From assembly GCA_963706555.1 (NCBI GenBank), contig OY970164.1, positions 744,001 to 808,000 of the forward strand: 64,000 nucleotides of DNA, given 5' to 3'. Source of the stretch: Bog-473 sp963706555 (GTDB lineage: Bacteria > Actinomycetota > Acidimicrobiia > Acidimicrobiales > RAAP-2). The notes below the pieces were generated by a model. The model was given only the letters and a program-made list of their open reading frames with translations. It ran no database searches and was not told where the DNA came from. Below are positions 1 to 8,593 of the stretch, piece after piece. The position numbers and the translations under genes were made by a program. Within the stretch, counting starts at the first letter, position 1, and every line of letters begins with the position of its first letter.

Positions 1-268
1 GTTCGATCCGGCTCCACTCGAGCGAGAAGCGGTAAGCCGTCAGACCAAGGTCTGCAACCAGGTCGAGATCCTCTGGCCAGCGGTGGAAGGAGTCGCAGGC
101 GTCGCCGCTCGGCGCCACCGTGCCCGAGTCGGGGTTGTGCTCCCAGGCCCACCAGTCGTTGTTGACGTTGCCGCCCTCGATCTGGTGGGCGGCCGTGGCC
201 ACACCCCAGGTGAATCCGTCCGGAAAGACCAAACGCCCCCTCGGCGCGCCGTCGTGCCCGCTCGTCAT
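1..268 (-). CDS. Glycoside hydrolase family 1 (beta-glucosidase-like), N-terminal part
   Basis: This is the first 89 codons of a GH1 enzyme that runs off the left edge. Reading leftward from the ATG at 268 gives the GH1 entry signature FPDGFTWGVATAAHQIEGG near residues 15-33, then NDWWAWE, and later YRFSLEWSRIE, which forms the second barrel strand and part of the glycone pocket. The two catalytic glutamates lie outside the window, so substrate cannot be judged; family members hydrolyse beta-glucosides, galactosides or related glycosides in the cytoplasm. No signal peptide is seen. The start is the first ATG before the conserved block and has only a weak Shine-Dalgarno. It is divergent from the thioesterase gene, 77 bases away. 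Confidence 0.88.
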   Translation of the reverse strand, partial: MTSGHDGAPRGRLVFPDGFTWGVATAAHQIEGGNVNNDWWAWEHNPDSGTVAPSGDACDSFHRWPEDLDLVADLGLTAYRFSLEWSRIE

Positions 269-345
269 GCCGCCGAACCGTACCGGCCCCGGCCCAAGCG
301 CGCCTGGCGACGCGGGGGCCCGAGGCCTGCGATGATCGGGGCGCC

Positions 346-1200
346 ATGAGTGCCTCCCTCGATTTCCTGGTGAACCTGCTCGACCTCGAACCGATTGAGG
401 TGAACATCTTCCGCGGGATTCAGCCCAACGAGGAGCGCCAGCGGGTCTTCGGCGGCCAGGTGGCGGGGCAGGCCCTCATTGCGGCGGGCCGCACCGTCGA
501 GCACGGCCAGGTCCACTCGCTCCACTCGTATTTCTTGCGACCAGGTGACCCGCAGGTCCCGATCCTCTACGAGGTGGACCGGATCCGCGACGGCCGCTCC
601 TTCACCACACGGCGGGTGGTCGCCATTCAGCACGGAAGGGCCATCTTCAACCTGTCGGCCTCGTTCCACGACCTCGAAGAAGGACTCGACCACCAGTTCC
701 CCATGCCCGAGGTCCCCGAGCCTGAATCGTTGCCACCGCTCTTCGAGCGCCTCGAGCCCTGGCGCGAAGAATTAGTGGAGTGGTTCGAGAAGCCCCATCC
801 GATCGACCAGCGCCACATCGGCGAGCTGCCGTGGCATCGTCAGGGAGCCGGCGAGCCCTACCAGCGACTCTGGATCAGGGCCGACGGCCAGTTGCCCGAG
901 GACCCTCTGCTCCACGCGGCGATCGCCACGTACGCCTCGGACATGTCGCTCTTCGACACCATCTTGGCCCCCCACGATGTCCGCTGGGAGGACGTGGACT
1001 TCATGGGCGCAAGCCTCGACCACTGCATGTGGTTCCACCGGCCCTTCCGGGCCGACGAGTGGCTGCTCTACGACACCGACTCCCCGATCGCGGCCACCGG
1101 CCGAGGGTTGGCCCGGGGCTTCCTCTTCGATCGGTCAGGGCGCCTGTGCGTCTCCATCGTCCAGGAGGGTCTGGCCCGGGCCAAGGATCCGGGCCTCTAA
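346..1200 (+). CDS. tesB: Acyl-CoA thioesterase II
   Basis: This 284-residue double-hotdog thioesterase hydrolyses acyl-CoA to free fatty acid and CoA in the cytoplasm. The length equals that of characterised TesB proteins. The first hotdog carries VFGGQVAGQALIAAGRTV (residues 34-51) and HSLHSYFLRPGDP. The second carries ATYASDMSL with the catalytic Asp199, SLDHCMWFH with Ser223 at the position of the E. coli threonine, and IVQEGL with Gln273, so the Asp/Thr(Ser)/Gln site is complete. The ATG at 346 immediately precedes the conserved N-terminal helix. It is divergent from a GH1 gene and convergent with citrate synthase, with a 13-base tandem repeat between the two stop codons. Ordinary lipid housekeeping is the likely role. 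Confidence 0.93.
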   Translation: MSASLDFLVNLLDLEPIEVNIFRGIQPNEERQRVFGGQVAGQALIAAGRTVEHGQVHSLHSYFLRPGDPQVPILYEVDRIRDGRSFTTRRVVAIQHGRAIFNLSASFHDLEEGLDHQFPMPEVPEPESLPPLFERLEPWREELVEWFEKPHPIDQRHIGELPWHRQGAGEPYQRLWIRADGQLPEDPLLHAAIATYASDMSLFDTILAPHDVRWEDVDFMGASLDHCMWFHRPFRADEWLLYDTDSPIAATGRGLARGFLFDRSGRLCVSIVQEGLARAKDPGL

Positions 1201-1203
1201 CCT

Positions 1204-1255
1204 GGTGGTGGCTGTCGGTGGTGGCTGTCGGTGGTGGCTGTCGGTGGTGGCTGTC
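1204..1255. repeat. Four tandem copies of a 13-base unit
   Basis: The unit ggtggtggctgtc is repeated four times without mismatch, followed by the start of a fifth copy. It fills the whole gap between the convergent tesB and gltA stop codons. Thirteen is not a multiple of three and neither gene reads through it. No hairpin typical of a terminator is visible. Confidence 0.95.
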
Positions 1256-1257
1256 GG

Positions 1258-2529
1258 TTACCGGGTGGCGATGGGGACGTAGTCACGGGGCTCCGAACCG
1301 ATATAGAGCTGACGGGGCCGGGCGATCTTGGAGTCCTGATCCAGCATCTCCTGCCAGTGCGCCAACCAACCGACGGTGCGGGGAATGGAGAAGAGCACGG
1401 TGAACATCTCCATGGGAAAGCCCATGGCCTGGTAGATGAGGCCCGAGTAGAAATCGACGTTCGGGTAGAGATGGCGCGAGGTGAAGTACTCGTCGCTCAA
1501 AGCGATCTCTTCGAGCTTCAGGGCGATATCGAGGAGGGGGTTCTTGCCGGTCACCTCGAAGACCTCGTAGGCAATCTGCTTGACGATCTTCGCCCTGGGG
1601 TCGTAGCTCTTGTACACCCGGTGCCCGAAGCCCTGCAGCCGTTGCCCGTGGCCCGACTTCACCGTCGCGATGAAATCGGGGACGTTGTCGATTGTGCCGA
1701 TGTCGGTCAGCATGCGGATGACCGCTTCGTTGGCCCCGCCGTGCCGGGGGCCGTAGAGCGCCGCCGCAGCGGCGGCGGTCGCCGAGTAGGGGTCCGAATG
1801 AGAGGACCCCACCACCCGCATCGCCGTCGTCGAACAGTTCTGTTCGTGGTCCGCGTGGAGGATGAAGAGCACGTCCAGGGCATGGGCCAACACCGGGTTC
1901 GCTTCGAAGCGCGGCTCGGCCACCTTCCACAGCATGGACAGGAAGTTGTCGGCGAAGTCGAGCGAGTTGTCGGGGTAGACAAACGGCATCCCCACACTGA
2001 ACCGGTGGGCGGCCGCCGCCAGCGTCGGCATTTTGGCGATGAGCCTGATCACCTGCTTGTTGCGCGACTCGGGATCGAAGATCTCTTTGGCGTCGAGGTA
2101 GAAGGTCGACAGCGCGGCCACGGCCGAGACCAGCATCCCCATGGGGTGCGCGTCGTAGTGAAAGCCCTCCAAGAAACGCTTGCGGACGTTCTCGTGGATG
2201 AAGGTGTGGTTGGTGATCTCGTTCTTCCAGACGGCGTACTGCTCCGTCGTGGGGAGCTCGCCGTAGAGCAGGAGGTACGCCACCTCCAGATAGGTGGAGT
2301 TCTCCGCCAGCTGCTCGATCGGATAGCCCCGGTAGCGCAAGATGCCCGCCTCACCATCGAGGTAGGTGATGGCACTCTCGCAGGCGGCGGTCGACATGAA
2401 ACCGGGGTCGTAGAACCAGACCCCGGGAAGGAGTTTCGACCATTCGGAGGCCGAGACTCCCCCGTTCATGATCGGGATCTCAATCGACTCGCCGTTGCGG
2501 TTGTCAGTGATCGTGATGCTGTCGGTCAC
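1258..2529 (-). CDS. gltA: Citrate synthase (type I)
   Basis: This enzyme condenses oxaloacetate and acetyl-CoA to citrate, the entry step of the TCA cycle. From the GTG at 2529 the protein is 423 residues, normal for type I enzymes. The catalytic triad is intact: His263 in GPRHGGANEAV, His303 in GFGHRVYKSYDPRA and Asp359 in PNVDFYSGL, close to His264, His305 and Asp362 of the E. coli enzyme. The HADHEQNCST block is also present. An open frame extends further upstream, but the GTG is preceded by a purine-rich ggaagg and opens directly on the conserved N-terminal TDSITIT strand. No other TCA genes are adjacent. Confidence 0.95.
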   Translation of the reverse strand: MTDSITITDNRNGESIEIPIMNGGVSASEWSKLLPGVWFYDPGFMSTAACESAITYLDGEAGILRYRGYPIEQLAENSTYLEVAYLLLYGELPTTEQYAVWKNEITNHTFIHENVRKRFLEGFHYDAHPMGMLVSAVAALSTFYLDAKEIFDPESRNKQVIRLIAKMPTLAAAAHRFSVGMPFVYPDNSLDFADNFLSMLWKVAEPRFEANPVLAHALDVLFILHADHEQNCSTTAMRVVGSSHSDPYSATAAAAAALYGPRHGGANEAVIRMLTDIGTIDNVPDFIATVKSGHGQRLQGFGHRVYKSYDPRAKIVKQIAYEVFEVTGKNPLLDIALKLEEIALSDEYFTSRHLYPNVDFYSGLIYQAMGFPMEMFTVLFSIPRTVGWLAHWQEMLDQDSKIARPRQLYIGSEPRDYVPIATR

Positions 2530-2700
2530 GTGGGCGATCCTTCCAATTCCTCTGAGCTCGAATAGCGATCCTATGACCCCTACGGGCTGCGGTCGAGATG
2601 GCCCCTCCGGGGTGACCGGCCTCCGCAGCACGAGCACCCGAAGTCGCGGGGCTGCGCCCGCCCACTGCGGGGCGACGTGGGTTCCCGGGGATCGCCCCGA

Positions 2701-3792
2701 TCAGGTGCCAGGGGCGATCTGGAGAACCTCACCCACCGCGGTGCCGGTCGGGTCGGTCTGCCCCGCCGGAAGGACGATGGCCACGGTGAGCTGGTAACTC
2801 GTGCCGGGCTTCACGGTGAACGCCACGGGCGCAAGACTGACCGATCCGGCCGCGGCGAGGCCCGTCGTCCTGGTGATCGTGACCGTCGTTCCGGTGGGCT
2901 GCGGTGTCAACTGGAATTGCACGGACGCATGGGGCTCATCGACCGAGCCCAGATTCGAGAGCACGACCTGTACGAGGACGCGCGTGGTGGGCGACAGAAC
3001 AGACAGACCCGGCGTTGCCGCGCCGGTGGGGGACGGCAGCGCGGGCGGGGTGACCTTGACGACGCGCAGAACGAGCCTGTGTGTCGCCGGCAACGAAGAG
3101 CTCACCAGCTGTACCTGGCTGGCGATCGACGCGGGCTGCCAGACCGACGCGTTCGTGACCCAGCGCGAGGCCGGGAGCCTCGCGTGACCGGGCAACGCCA
3201 GCAAGGCGCGGCGCAGCGAGCGGTAGGTGCGGTCGGCGCCGCTGAGGATGGTGCCCGCGGCGGCGATCCGGTTCGTCGCCTGCACGGACGACAACAAGGT
3301 GGGCGCCGCCACGACCTGGGCGTCGGTCCCGGGGGCCCCGGCCACCGGGAGGGGCCGTAGGCCCAGGAGGCCGTCATAGGCCGAGCGGATGCGCCGTGCC
3401 GCTTCATCCCGATCGGCGAAGACGGCGGCGAACGCTCCCTGGACGCCTCCCGGCGTGGTCGGCGCGGCCAGGATCTGGGCCGCGGCGGCCTCCCGGTCCG
3501 CTTGGGCGGTCACGATGTCGAGCTGGGCCTGAAGGGTCCGGCGATCCCCGTTCTGCGTGTTGTGGATGAGGCGCCGCAGCGTTGCACCGGTTGCGTTGGA
3601 CTGTTTGACCACGATCGCACCTTGTGCCGCGAACGAGTGGTTCACGCTTGCGTCATAGGGACTCGACCGGGGCCCGATCTGGGTCACGCCCCCGACGAGC
3701 AGCGCCACGACGAGCAGCGCGCCTGCCCCGATGATGAGGACTTGTCGGCGCGACCGCCTGCGGGCGCGGCGGTAAGAGGTCAGCGGCGGCAT
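2701..3792 (-). CDS. Membrane-anchored extracytoplasmic protein of unknown function
   Basis: I do not recognise this 363-residue protein. A basic N-terminus (YRRARRRSRRQ) is followed by one hydrophobic segment at about residues 19-41 with no obvious cleavage site, so it is probably a type II membrane protein with its bulk outside. Residues 50-220 are Ala/Arg-rich and helical, with short Gln- and Asp-containing heptad-like stretches. The C-terminal third is rich in Thr, Val and Pro with alternating hydrophobics, suggesting a beta-sandwich (for example VRVLVQVVLSNLGSVDEPH-type strands). No catalytic motif is seen. It lies between gltA and sqdB on the same strand with a gap of about 170 bases on the gltA side. 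Confidence 0.75.
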   Translation of the reverse strand: MPPLTSYRRARRRSRRQVLIIGAGALLVVALLVGGVTQIGPRSSPYDASVNHSFAAQGAIVVKQSNATGATLRRLIHNTQNGDRRTLQAQLDIVTAQADREAAAAQILAAPTTPGGVQGAFAAVFADRDEAARRIRSAYDGLLGLRPLPVAGAPGTDAQVVAAPTLLSSVQATNRIAAAGTILSGADRTYRSLRRALLALPGHARLPASRWVTNASVWQPASIASQVQLVSSSLPATHRLVLRVVKVTPPALPSPTGAATPGLSVLSPTTRVLVQVVLSNLGSVDEPHASVQFQLTPQPTGTTVTITRTTGLAAAGSVSLAPVAFTVKPGTSYQLTVAIVLPAGQTDPTGTAVGEVLQIAPGT

Positions 3793-3815
3793 CGCCGCGT
3801 CACGCTACTGCCGGG

Positions 3816-5024
3816 TCAGACCGCGAGGAATGGCGCGTCCGACGATGCGCTCGCCGTCTTCAGCGTGCTGGCGCTCGACCGCCATTGCACAGTGGGCGCA
3901 ATCGCCTCGACATCGACCCGGTCACGATGGCGCTCGATGAGGCTGAGCATGCCGGAGATGACGCTGTCGGTAAGGAGGTGCGGCTCCAGGCCGAGATCCA
4001 GCAACTTCGTATTCGCGGCATGGAAGTAGTGCTCTTCGTGTTCGACCCGGGGATTGTCCAGTCCCTCGGCGATCTGGACCGGCTCGGCGGAGGCGCGTTG
4101 GACCAGCGCAGCCATGTCGCGCACGGAGAACGACTCGGTGAACTGGTTGAACACCCGGAACTCGCCCGTAGCGGCCGGGTTCTCGAGGGCCAGGGTGACG
4201 CAGGCCAGGGTGTCTCGGATATTGAGCATGCCGCGGGTCTGTCCGCCGGCCCCGTAGACCGTCAACGGATGGCCCATTACCGCCTGCACGCAGAATCTGT
4301 TGAGCACGGTGCCGAAGACGCCGTCGTAGTCGAATCGAGTGGCGAGAACGGGGTCGAGGTCGGTCTCCGCCGTTGATTGTCCATAGACGATTCCCTGGTT
4401 GAGATCGGTGGACCGCAGCCCCCACACGCGGCAGGCGAACATGATGTTGGCGCTGTCATGGACCTTGGAGAGGTGGTAGAAGGACCCGGGCTGCTTGGGA
4501 TACGGCAGTACGTCGGTGCGCCCATTGTGCGTGATCTCGATGAAGCCTTCTTCAATATCGATGTTGGGGTAACCGTACTCGCCCATGGTCCCCAACTTGA
4601 CGAGGTGGATCTCGGGATTGACCTCGGCGATGGCGTACATGAGGTTCAACGTGCCGACCACGTTGTTCACCTGCGTGTAGACCGCATGCTCGCGGTCGAT
4701 CATGGAGTACGGAGCCGAGCGCTGCTCGCCGAAGTGCACGATGGCATCGGGTTCGCATTCGGCGACGACGCCATAGGTGAACGCGGCGTCGGTGAGGTCA
4801 CCGACACGCACGTCGATGCGGTACCCCGAGACCTCATCCCACTTCGCCACCCGCTCGGGGAGCGAGAAGATCGGTACAAGGCTGTCGACACCCATTTCGG
4901 TGTCGTACTCCCGCCGCACCAGGTTGTCCACCACGGTGACGCGGTGGCCTCGCGCCGAAAGATGGAGAGCGGTCGGCCATCCCAGGTAGCCGTCACCGCC
5001 GAGCACCAATGTGTTCATCCTCAT
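3816..5024 (-). CDS. sqdB: UDP-sulfoquinovose synthase
   Basis: This NAD-dependent short-chain enzyme converts UDP-glucose and sulfite to UDP-sulfoquinovose, the head-group donor for sulfolipid. The Rossmann motif GGDGYLG is at residues 9-15. Family-specific blocks follow: RREYDTEMGVDSLVPI, FGEQRSAPYSMID, LGTMGEYGYPNIDIEEG and FYHLSKVHDS. Thr146, Tyr183 and Lys187 fall within one position of the plant SQD1 residues Thr145, Tyr182 and Lys186. These blocks separate it from generic epimerases. At 402 residues it is full length. Starts at 5024 and 5018 are equally plausible. No SqdC/SqdX/SqdD glycosyltransferase lies nearby, so the final acceptor is unknown. A short AT-rich inverted repeat (5053-5089) lies upstream. 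Confidence 0.88.
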   Translation of the reverse strand: MRMNTLVLGGDGYLGWPTALHLSARGHRVTVVDNLVRREYDTEMGVDSLVPIFSLPERVAKWDEVSGYRIDVRVGDLTDAAFTYGVVAECEPDAIVHFGEQRSAPYSMIDREHAVYTQVNNVVGTLNLMYAIAEVNPEIHLVKLGTMGEYGYPNIDIEEGFIEITHNGRTDVLPYPKQPGSFYHLSKVHDSANIMFACRVWGLRSTDLNQGIVYGQSTAETDLDPVLATRFDYDGVFGTVLNRFCVQAVMGHPLTVYGAGGQTRGMLNIRDTLACVTLALENPAATGEFRVFNQFTESFSVRDMAALVQRASAEPVQIAEGLDNPRVEHEEHYFHAANTKLLDLGLEPHLLTDSVISGMLSLIERHRDRVDVEAIAPTVQWRSSASTLKTASASSDAPFLAV

Positions 5025-5254
5025 CCTTTTCTCGATCGCCCAGCGGAGAACCGAAAAACGCGCGCTTCACCCATCTTGGGCCGTTTTTCTGTGCGTACGC
5101 TGAGCGGTCACTGAACAATTACTGCGTGGCAGGAGGACGAGCCGACTGAAAGAGCAAAGAACGAGCCCTCAGCGCGGAGGTGGGTCTCAGAATTCGTCAG
5201 TGGGGGTTGCACGAGCTGAGTTGCCCTATGCCCGCCTGGCCTTGCGGCCAAACG

Positions 5255-6679
5255 TCACCCCGCCAGGTCGCTGCGGTCGCTCTCGCCGGGAGTGACGCTC
5301 CCGATGACAGCGGCGTCTACGTCCGCCACCAGCTCGATGGCCTGAAGCAGGCGCGGAGAGGCCTCCACGGGTTGGAGATCGGCGATGACCCCGGTCTCGT
5401 TCCCCACCACACCGAGCGCAGGGAATCGGCGAGCCGACACGAGCACACGGGACTCGAGGGACCCCACGGCGTCGTTGTACGCCGACACGCTCGCAGCCAG
5501 GCTTCTCTGCAGCTTCTGCATGTGCGCGCTCATGGTCCGGAGCCGCTCGTAGAGCTCGGCCCCCAACTTCTGCACCTCGCGCGCGTTCTCGGCCAACGAC
5601 TCCTGGCGCCAACCGAAGGCCACGGTGCGCAAAAGCGCGATGAGCATGGTCGGTGTGGTGAGCAGCACGTTGTTGGCCATGGCGTGCTCCTGCAACGTGG
5701 GGTCGGACTCGTAGGCGGCAGAAAGGAGCTGGTCCCCGGGAATGAACGCCACGACCTGCTGTGGTGACTGGGCGAACTGCTTCCAGTACTCCTTCTTGGC
5801 CAGCAGATCGACGTGGGTCCGGAGTTGCCGGGCGTGTGCGGCTTGCAACACTGCACGCGAAACATCGTCGTCGGCATCCATGAGCTTGAGGAACGCCTCG
5901 AGGGGGACCTTGGCGTCAACGACGATCTCCCCACCGCCGGGCACGTGGACGATCATGTCCGGCCGGAGCCTGCCCTCATCGGTGTCGGTCGAGACCTGCT
6001 CGTCGAAGTCGCAGTGCGCGACCATCCCGGACATCTCCACCACTCGGCGCAATTGCATTTCGCCCCAACGGCCCCGGGTCTGGGGCGAACGAAGCGCGGT
6101 CACGAGGTTGCGCGTTTCCTTCTGCAGCAGTTCGTGACCGAGGTGCAACTGCGCCACCTTCTCGCTCAACCCCTCGTACGCGCCTCTTCGTTCCACCTCG
6201 ATCTGCTGCAGCCCACGCTCGTAACGGGCCAAGGTCTCACTCAGCGGGTGCAGCAGCTGGGAGATGGCCTGTTGACGCTGGTTGAGATCCCCTTGCGCCG
6301 CTGTCTGCACCTGACCGAGCTTCGTCTCGGCCAGCGCGAGGAACTGCTCGTTGTTCTTCTGCAATGCCTCGGCGGAGAGCTCCGCAAAGGTGCCCACCAT
6401 CCGCTGGCGGTCCTCGTGCGCCCGGGCCCGGAGGTCCTCGGTTGACCGCCTGAGCAGTCCGAGCTCTGAGGCCGTCACGGCCCGGGCGGTCTCGGCCGCC
6501 GCTGCGGCGCGGGCGACCTCGTCCAACTGTCCCGTCAATTGCGCCGAGGCCGCCTGCGCGTCGTCCAGTCGAGCTTCGGCCGTGCGGGCCCGCGCCTGGA
6601 GGGAGGAGACACGCACGAGATGCCAGATCAGCCCCGACGCGAGGCCGAGCAAGAGACCGATGATCAGTCCGAGAGCCAT
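5255..6679 (-). CDS. rmuC: DNA recombination protein RmuC family
   Basis: This 474-residue protein has an N-terminal membrane helix (MALGLIIGLLLGLASGLIWHL), a long coiled coil to about residue 200 and the RmuC nuclease-like core. Core features include LRSPQTRGRWGEMQLRRVVE, the DMIVHVPGGGEIVVDAKVPL strand with the Asp-x-Lys typical of restriction-endonuclease-like folds, and FIPGDQLLSAAYE. In E. coli RmuC limits inversion at short repeats; the molecular activity is not settled. The start at 6679 opens directly on the membrane helix. A longer open frame upstream is only the antisense shadow of the phoU-like gene. It is divergent from that gene by 90 bases. Confidence 0.9.
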   Translation of the reverse strand: MALGLIIGLLLGLASGLIWHLVRVSSLQARARTAEARLDDAQAASAQLTGQLDEVARAAAAAETARAVTASELGLLRRSTEDLRARAHEDRQRMVGTFAELSAEALQKNNEQFLALAETKLGQVQTAAQGDLNQRQQAISQLLHPLSETLARYERGLQQIEVERRGAYEGLSEKVAQLHLGHELLQKETRNLVTALRSPQTRGRWGEMQLRRVVEMSGMVAHCDFDEQVSTDTDEGRLRPDMIVHVPGGGEIVVDAKVPLEAFLKLMDADDDVSRAVLQAAHARQLRTHVDLLAKKEYWKQFAQSPQQVVAFIPGDQLLSAAYESDPTLQEHAMANNVLLTTPTMLIALLRTVAFGWRQESLAENAREVQKLGAELYERLRTMSAHMQKLQRSLAASVSAYNDAVGSLESRVLVSARRFPALGVVGNETGVIADLQPVEASPRLLQAIELVADVDAAVIGSVTPGESDRSDLAG

Positions 6680-6769
6680 GAAATCAGCGTAACGGGAGGG
6701 TGTATCCAGTTCGGGGGACCGGGGAGCGACCAAAGGTCCGGGCCCACCCCGACCGATAACGTGACGGGA

Positions 6770-7519
6770 ATGGCGTTTCGGATCGGTGGCAACGTGCGCC
6801 GGACCAAAGGGTCTGACGAGGATGACGGTGCAACCCCAGTGACAGGCCCGCTGGTCATGGAACAACCCCTCTGGCCGACGGTACCCGTCCCCCACGAGGT
6901 CGACCGGCTGTTCGCCCAGGTCTTCGCGCTGGTGGGCGAGGGCATCGCCGGAGCCACGCATGCTCTTCTGGCCGGAGATCGCGAAGCGGCCAAGGTCCTG
7001 GTGCAGCGCGACGACGTGATCGACGAGATCATCAGGGAGATCTCACGCTCCGTCCAGCACCAGCTCGTCCACGGCGTCACCACCCCCGAAGAACGCCGGG
7101 AGATGGTGGCCATCCTGCGAATGCTGCCGGACATGGAACGAAACGGCGACCTGGCCGAACACATCGCCCGACGAGCCGCCCGCGGCCTCGGCGCCGAGAT
7201 GTCAGCCCGCAGCCGCGGCCTTGTGGAGCGGATGGGCGAGGTGGCGACCACGATCTGGCGCAGTACCGGCGATGCCTTCGCCGAGCGATCGGCCAGCGCC
7301 GCCACGGCGATCGACGACCTCGATGACGAGCTCGATGATCTCCACGTCACGTTGACGGCCGAAGTCGTCTCGGGGACGATGCCGCTTCCGGTGGCGATCG
7401 AGCTCGCCATGGTGGCCCGCTTCTACGAGCGGTTCGGCGACCACGCCGTCAACCTGGCCCGGCGAATGTCCTCTCTGGTCGCAGGAGGCCCCGAGCCCGG
7501 ATCCTCGGGACCCGACTGA
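6770..7519 (+). CDS. PhoU-domain protein
   Basis: This 249-residue, all-helical protein carries two PhoU-like three-helix repeats. The first runs VDRLFAQVFALVGEGI to about residue 130 and includes the metal-binding-type RMLPDMERNGDLAEHIA. The second includes VAIELAMVARFYERFGDHAVNLARR, the characteristic E/D-x-x-x-D ending. PhoU proteins restrain phosphate uptake and modulate PhoR signalling in the cytoplasm. No pst transporter or PhoR/PhoB gene is adjacent, so the partner is unknown. The ATG at 6770 follows a weak gacggga; an in-frame GTG at 6761 is possible, and the first ~30 residues are poorly conserved. Confidence 0.83.
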   Translation: MAFRIGGNVRRTKGSDEDDGATPVTGPLVMEQPLWPTVPVPHEVDRLFAQVFALVGEGIAGATHALLAGDREAAKVLVQRDDVIDEIIREISRSVQHQLVHGVTTPEERREMVAILRMLPDMERNGDLAEHIARRAARGLGAEMSARSRGLVERMGEVATTIWRSTGDAFAERSASAATAIDDLDDELDDLHVTLTAEVVSGTMPLPVAIELAMVARFYERFGDHAVNLARRMSSLVAGGPEPGSSGPD

Positions 7520-7529
7520 GCGGAGGCGC

Positions 7530-8558
7530 TCAGCGCTGACCGGCGGCGAGCAGGGCTTCGGCGATCTGCACCACGTTGAGTGCCGCACCCTTGCGCAAGT
7601 TGTCGCCGACGACGAAGAACGCCAGGGCATTGGGGGCACCATGGGCCCGGCGAATTCGCCCGACATAAGAGGTATCGCCACCGGCCGCCATGAGCGGTGT
7701 GGGGATCTCCGCCAGTTCCACCCCCGGAGCCGCACTGAGCACCTCGGTCGCCCGCTCCACCGACAGGTCATCGCGGAACTCGGCCACGATGGCCGCCGAA
7801 TGTCCGGTGAACACCGGCACCCTCACGCAGGTACACGTGACGGCCAGTTCGGGAATCCCGAGGATCTTGCGGGCCTCGTTGCGGTACTTCTGTTCCTCGT
7901 CGGTCTCCAACGAACCATCGTCGACGATCTTGAATTGGAGGGGGATGACGTTGTGCGCGATCGGAGTGGGATAGACCGAATACGGCGGGTAGTCGACCGC
8001 GCCTCCGTCGAAGGTGAGGTCTTGAGCCCGGTCGGCGGTCTTGGCCAACTGCTCCGCCAGTTCGCGCACGGCCTCGACGCCTCCGCCGGAGACGGCTTGA
8101 TACGTCGAGACAATCAGGCGGGTGAGACCGGCCGCATCGTGCAGCGGCTTGAGAACCGGAATGGCCACCATGGTGGTGCAATTCGGATTTGCCACGATGC
8201 CCTTGGGGATGGAAGCCAATGCGTCCGCGTTCGCTTCGGGGACGACCAACGGGACATCGGGATCCATCCGCCAGGCGGACGAATTGTCGATCACGATTGC
8301 GCCCGCGGCGGCCAGGCGGGGGGCCAACGTGCGCGAGACCGACGCCGGGGCCGAGCACAGAGCCAGATCGATGCCGGAGAGACCCGCGGTGAGCGCGTCC
8401 TCCACCACGATCTCCTGATCACCCCACGGCAGGGTCGTTCCGGCGGATCGGCTCGAGGCGAGGTAGCGCATCTGATCGACGGGAAAGGCGCGCTCGGCCA
8501 GGATGGAGCGCAGGACCACGCCCACCTGCCCGGTGGCTCCGACGATGGCAATTCGCAT
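7530..8558 (-). CDS. asd: Aspartate-semialdehyde dehydrogenase
   Basis: This enzyme reduces beta-aspartyl phosphate to aspartate semialdehyde with NADPH, at the branch point to lysine/diaminopimelate, threonine and methionine. The 342-residue protein has the NADP loop GATGQVG (residues 7-13), IDNSSAWRMDPDVPLVVPE, the nucleophile Cys127 in ANPNCTTM, TYQAVSGGG, and Arg246 and His253 in RVPVFTGHSA, so the active site is complete. The stop lies 10 bases from the convergent phoU-like stop with no separate terminator. No lysC is in the window although the two are often adjacent. It should be essential for wall synthesis. Confidence 0.95.
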   Translation of the reverse strand: MRIAIVGATGQVGVVLRSILAERAFPVDQMRYLASSRSAGTTLPWGDQEIVVEDALTAGLSGIDLALCSAPASVSRTLAPRLAAAGAIVIDNSSAWRMDPDVPLVVPEANADALASIPKGIVANPNCTTMVAIPVLKPLHDAAGLTRLIVSTYQAVSGGGVEAVRELAEQLAKTADRAQDLTFDGGAVDYPPYSVYPTPIAHNVIPLQFKIVDDGSLETDEEQKYRNEARKILGIPELAVTCTCVRVPVFTGHSAAIVAEFRDDLSVERATEVLSAAPGVELAEIPTPLMAAGGDTSYVGRIRRAHGAPNALAFFVVGDNLRKGAALNVVQIAEALLAAGQR

Positions 8559-8593
8559 CCTCTCAGTCTACGAGAGCGACAAACGCCGGTACG

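Noticed and set aside
1231..2565. Long plus-strand frame opposite citrate synthase
   Set aside because: It is the complement of a clear gltA gene and its translation has no recognisable domain.
5053..5089. Inverted repeat GAAAAACG...CGTTTTTC upstream of sqdB
   Set aside because: Arms of eight bases and a 21-base loop are too weak to call a terminator or operator.
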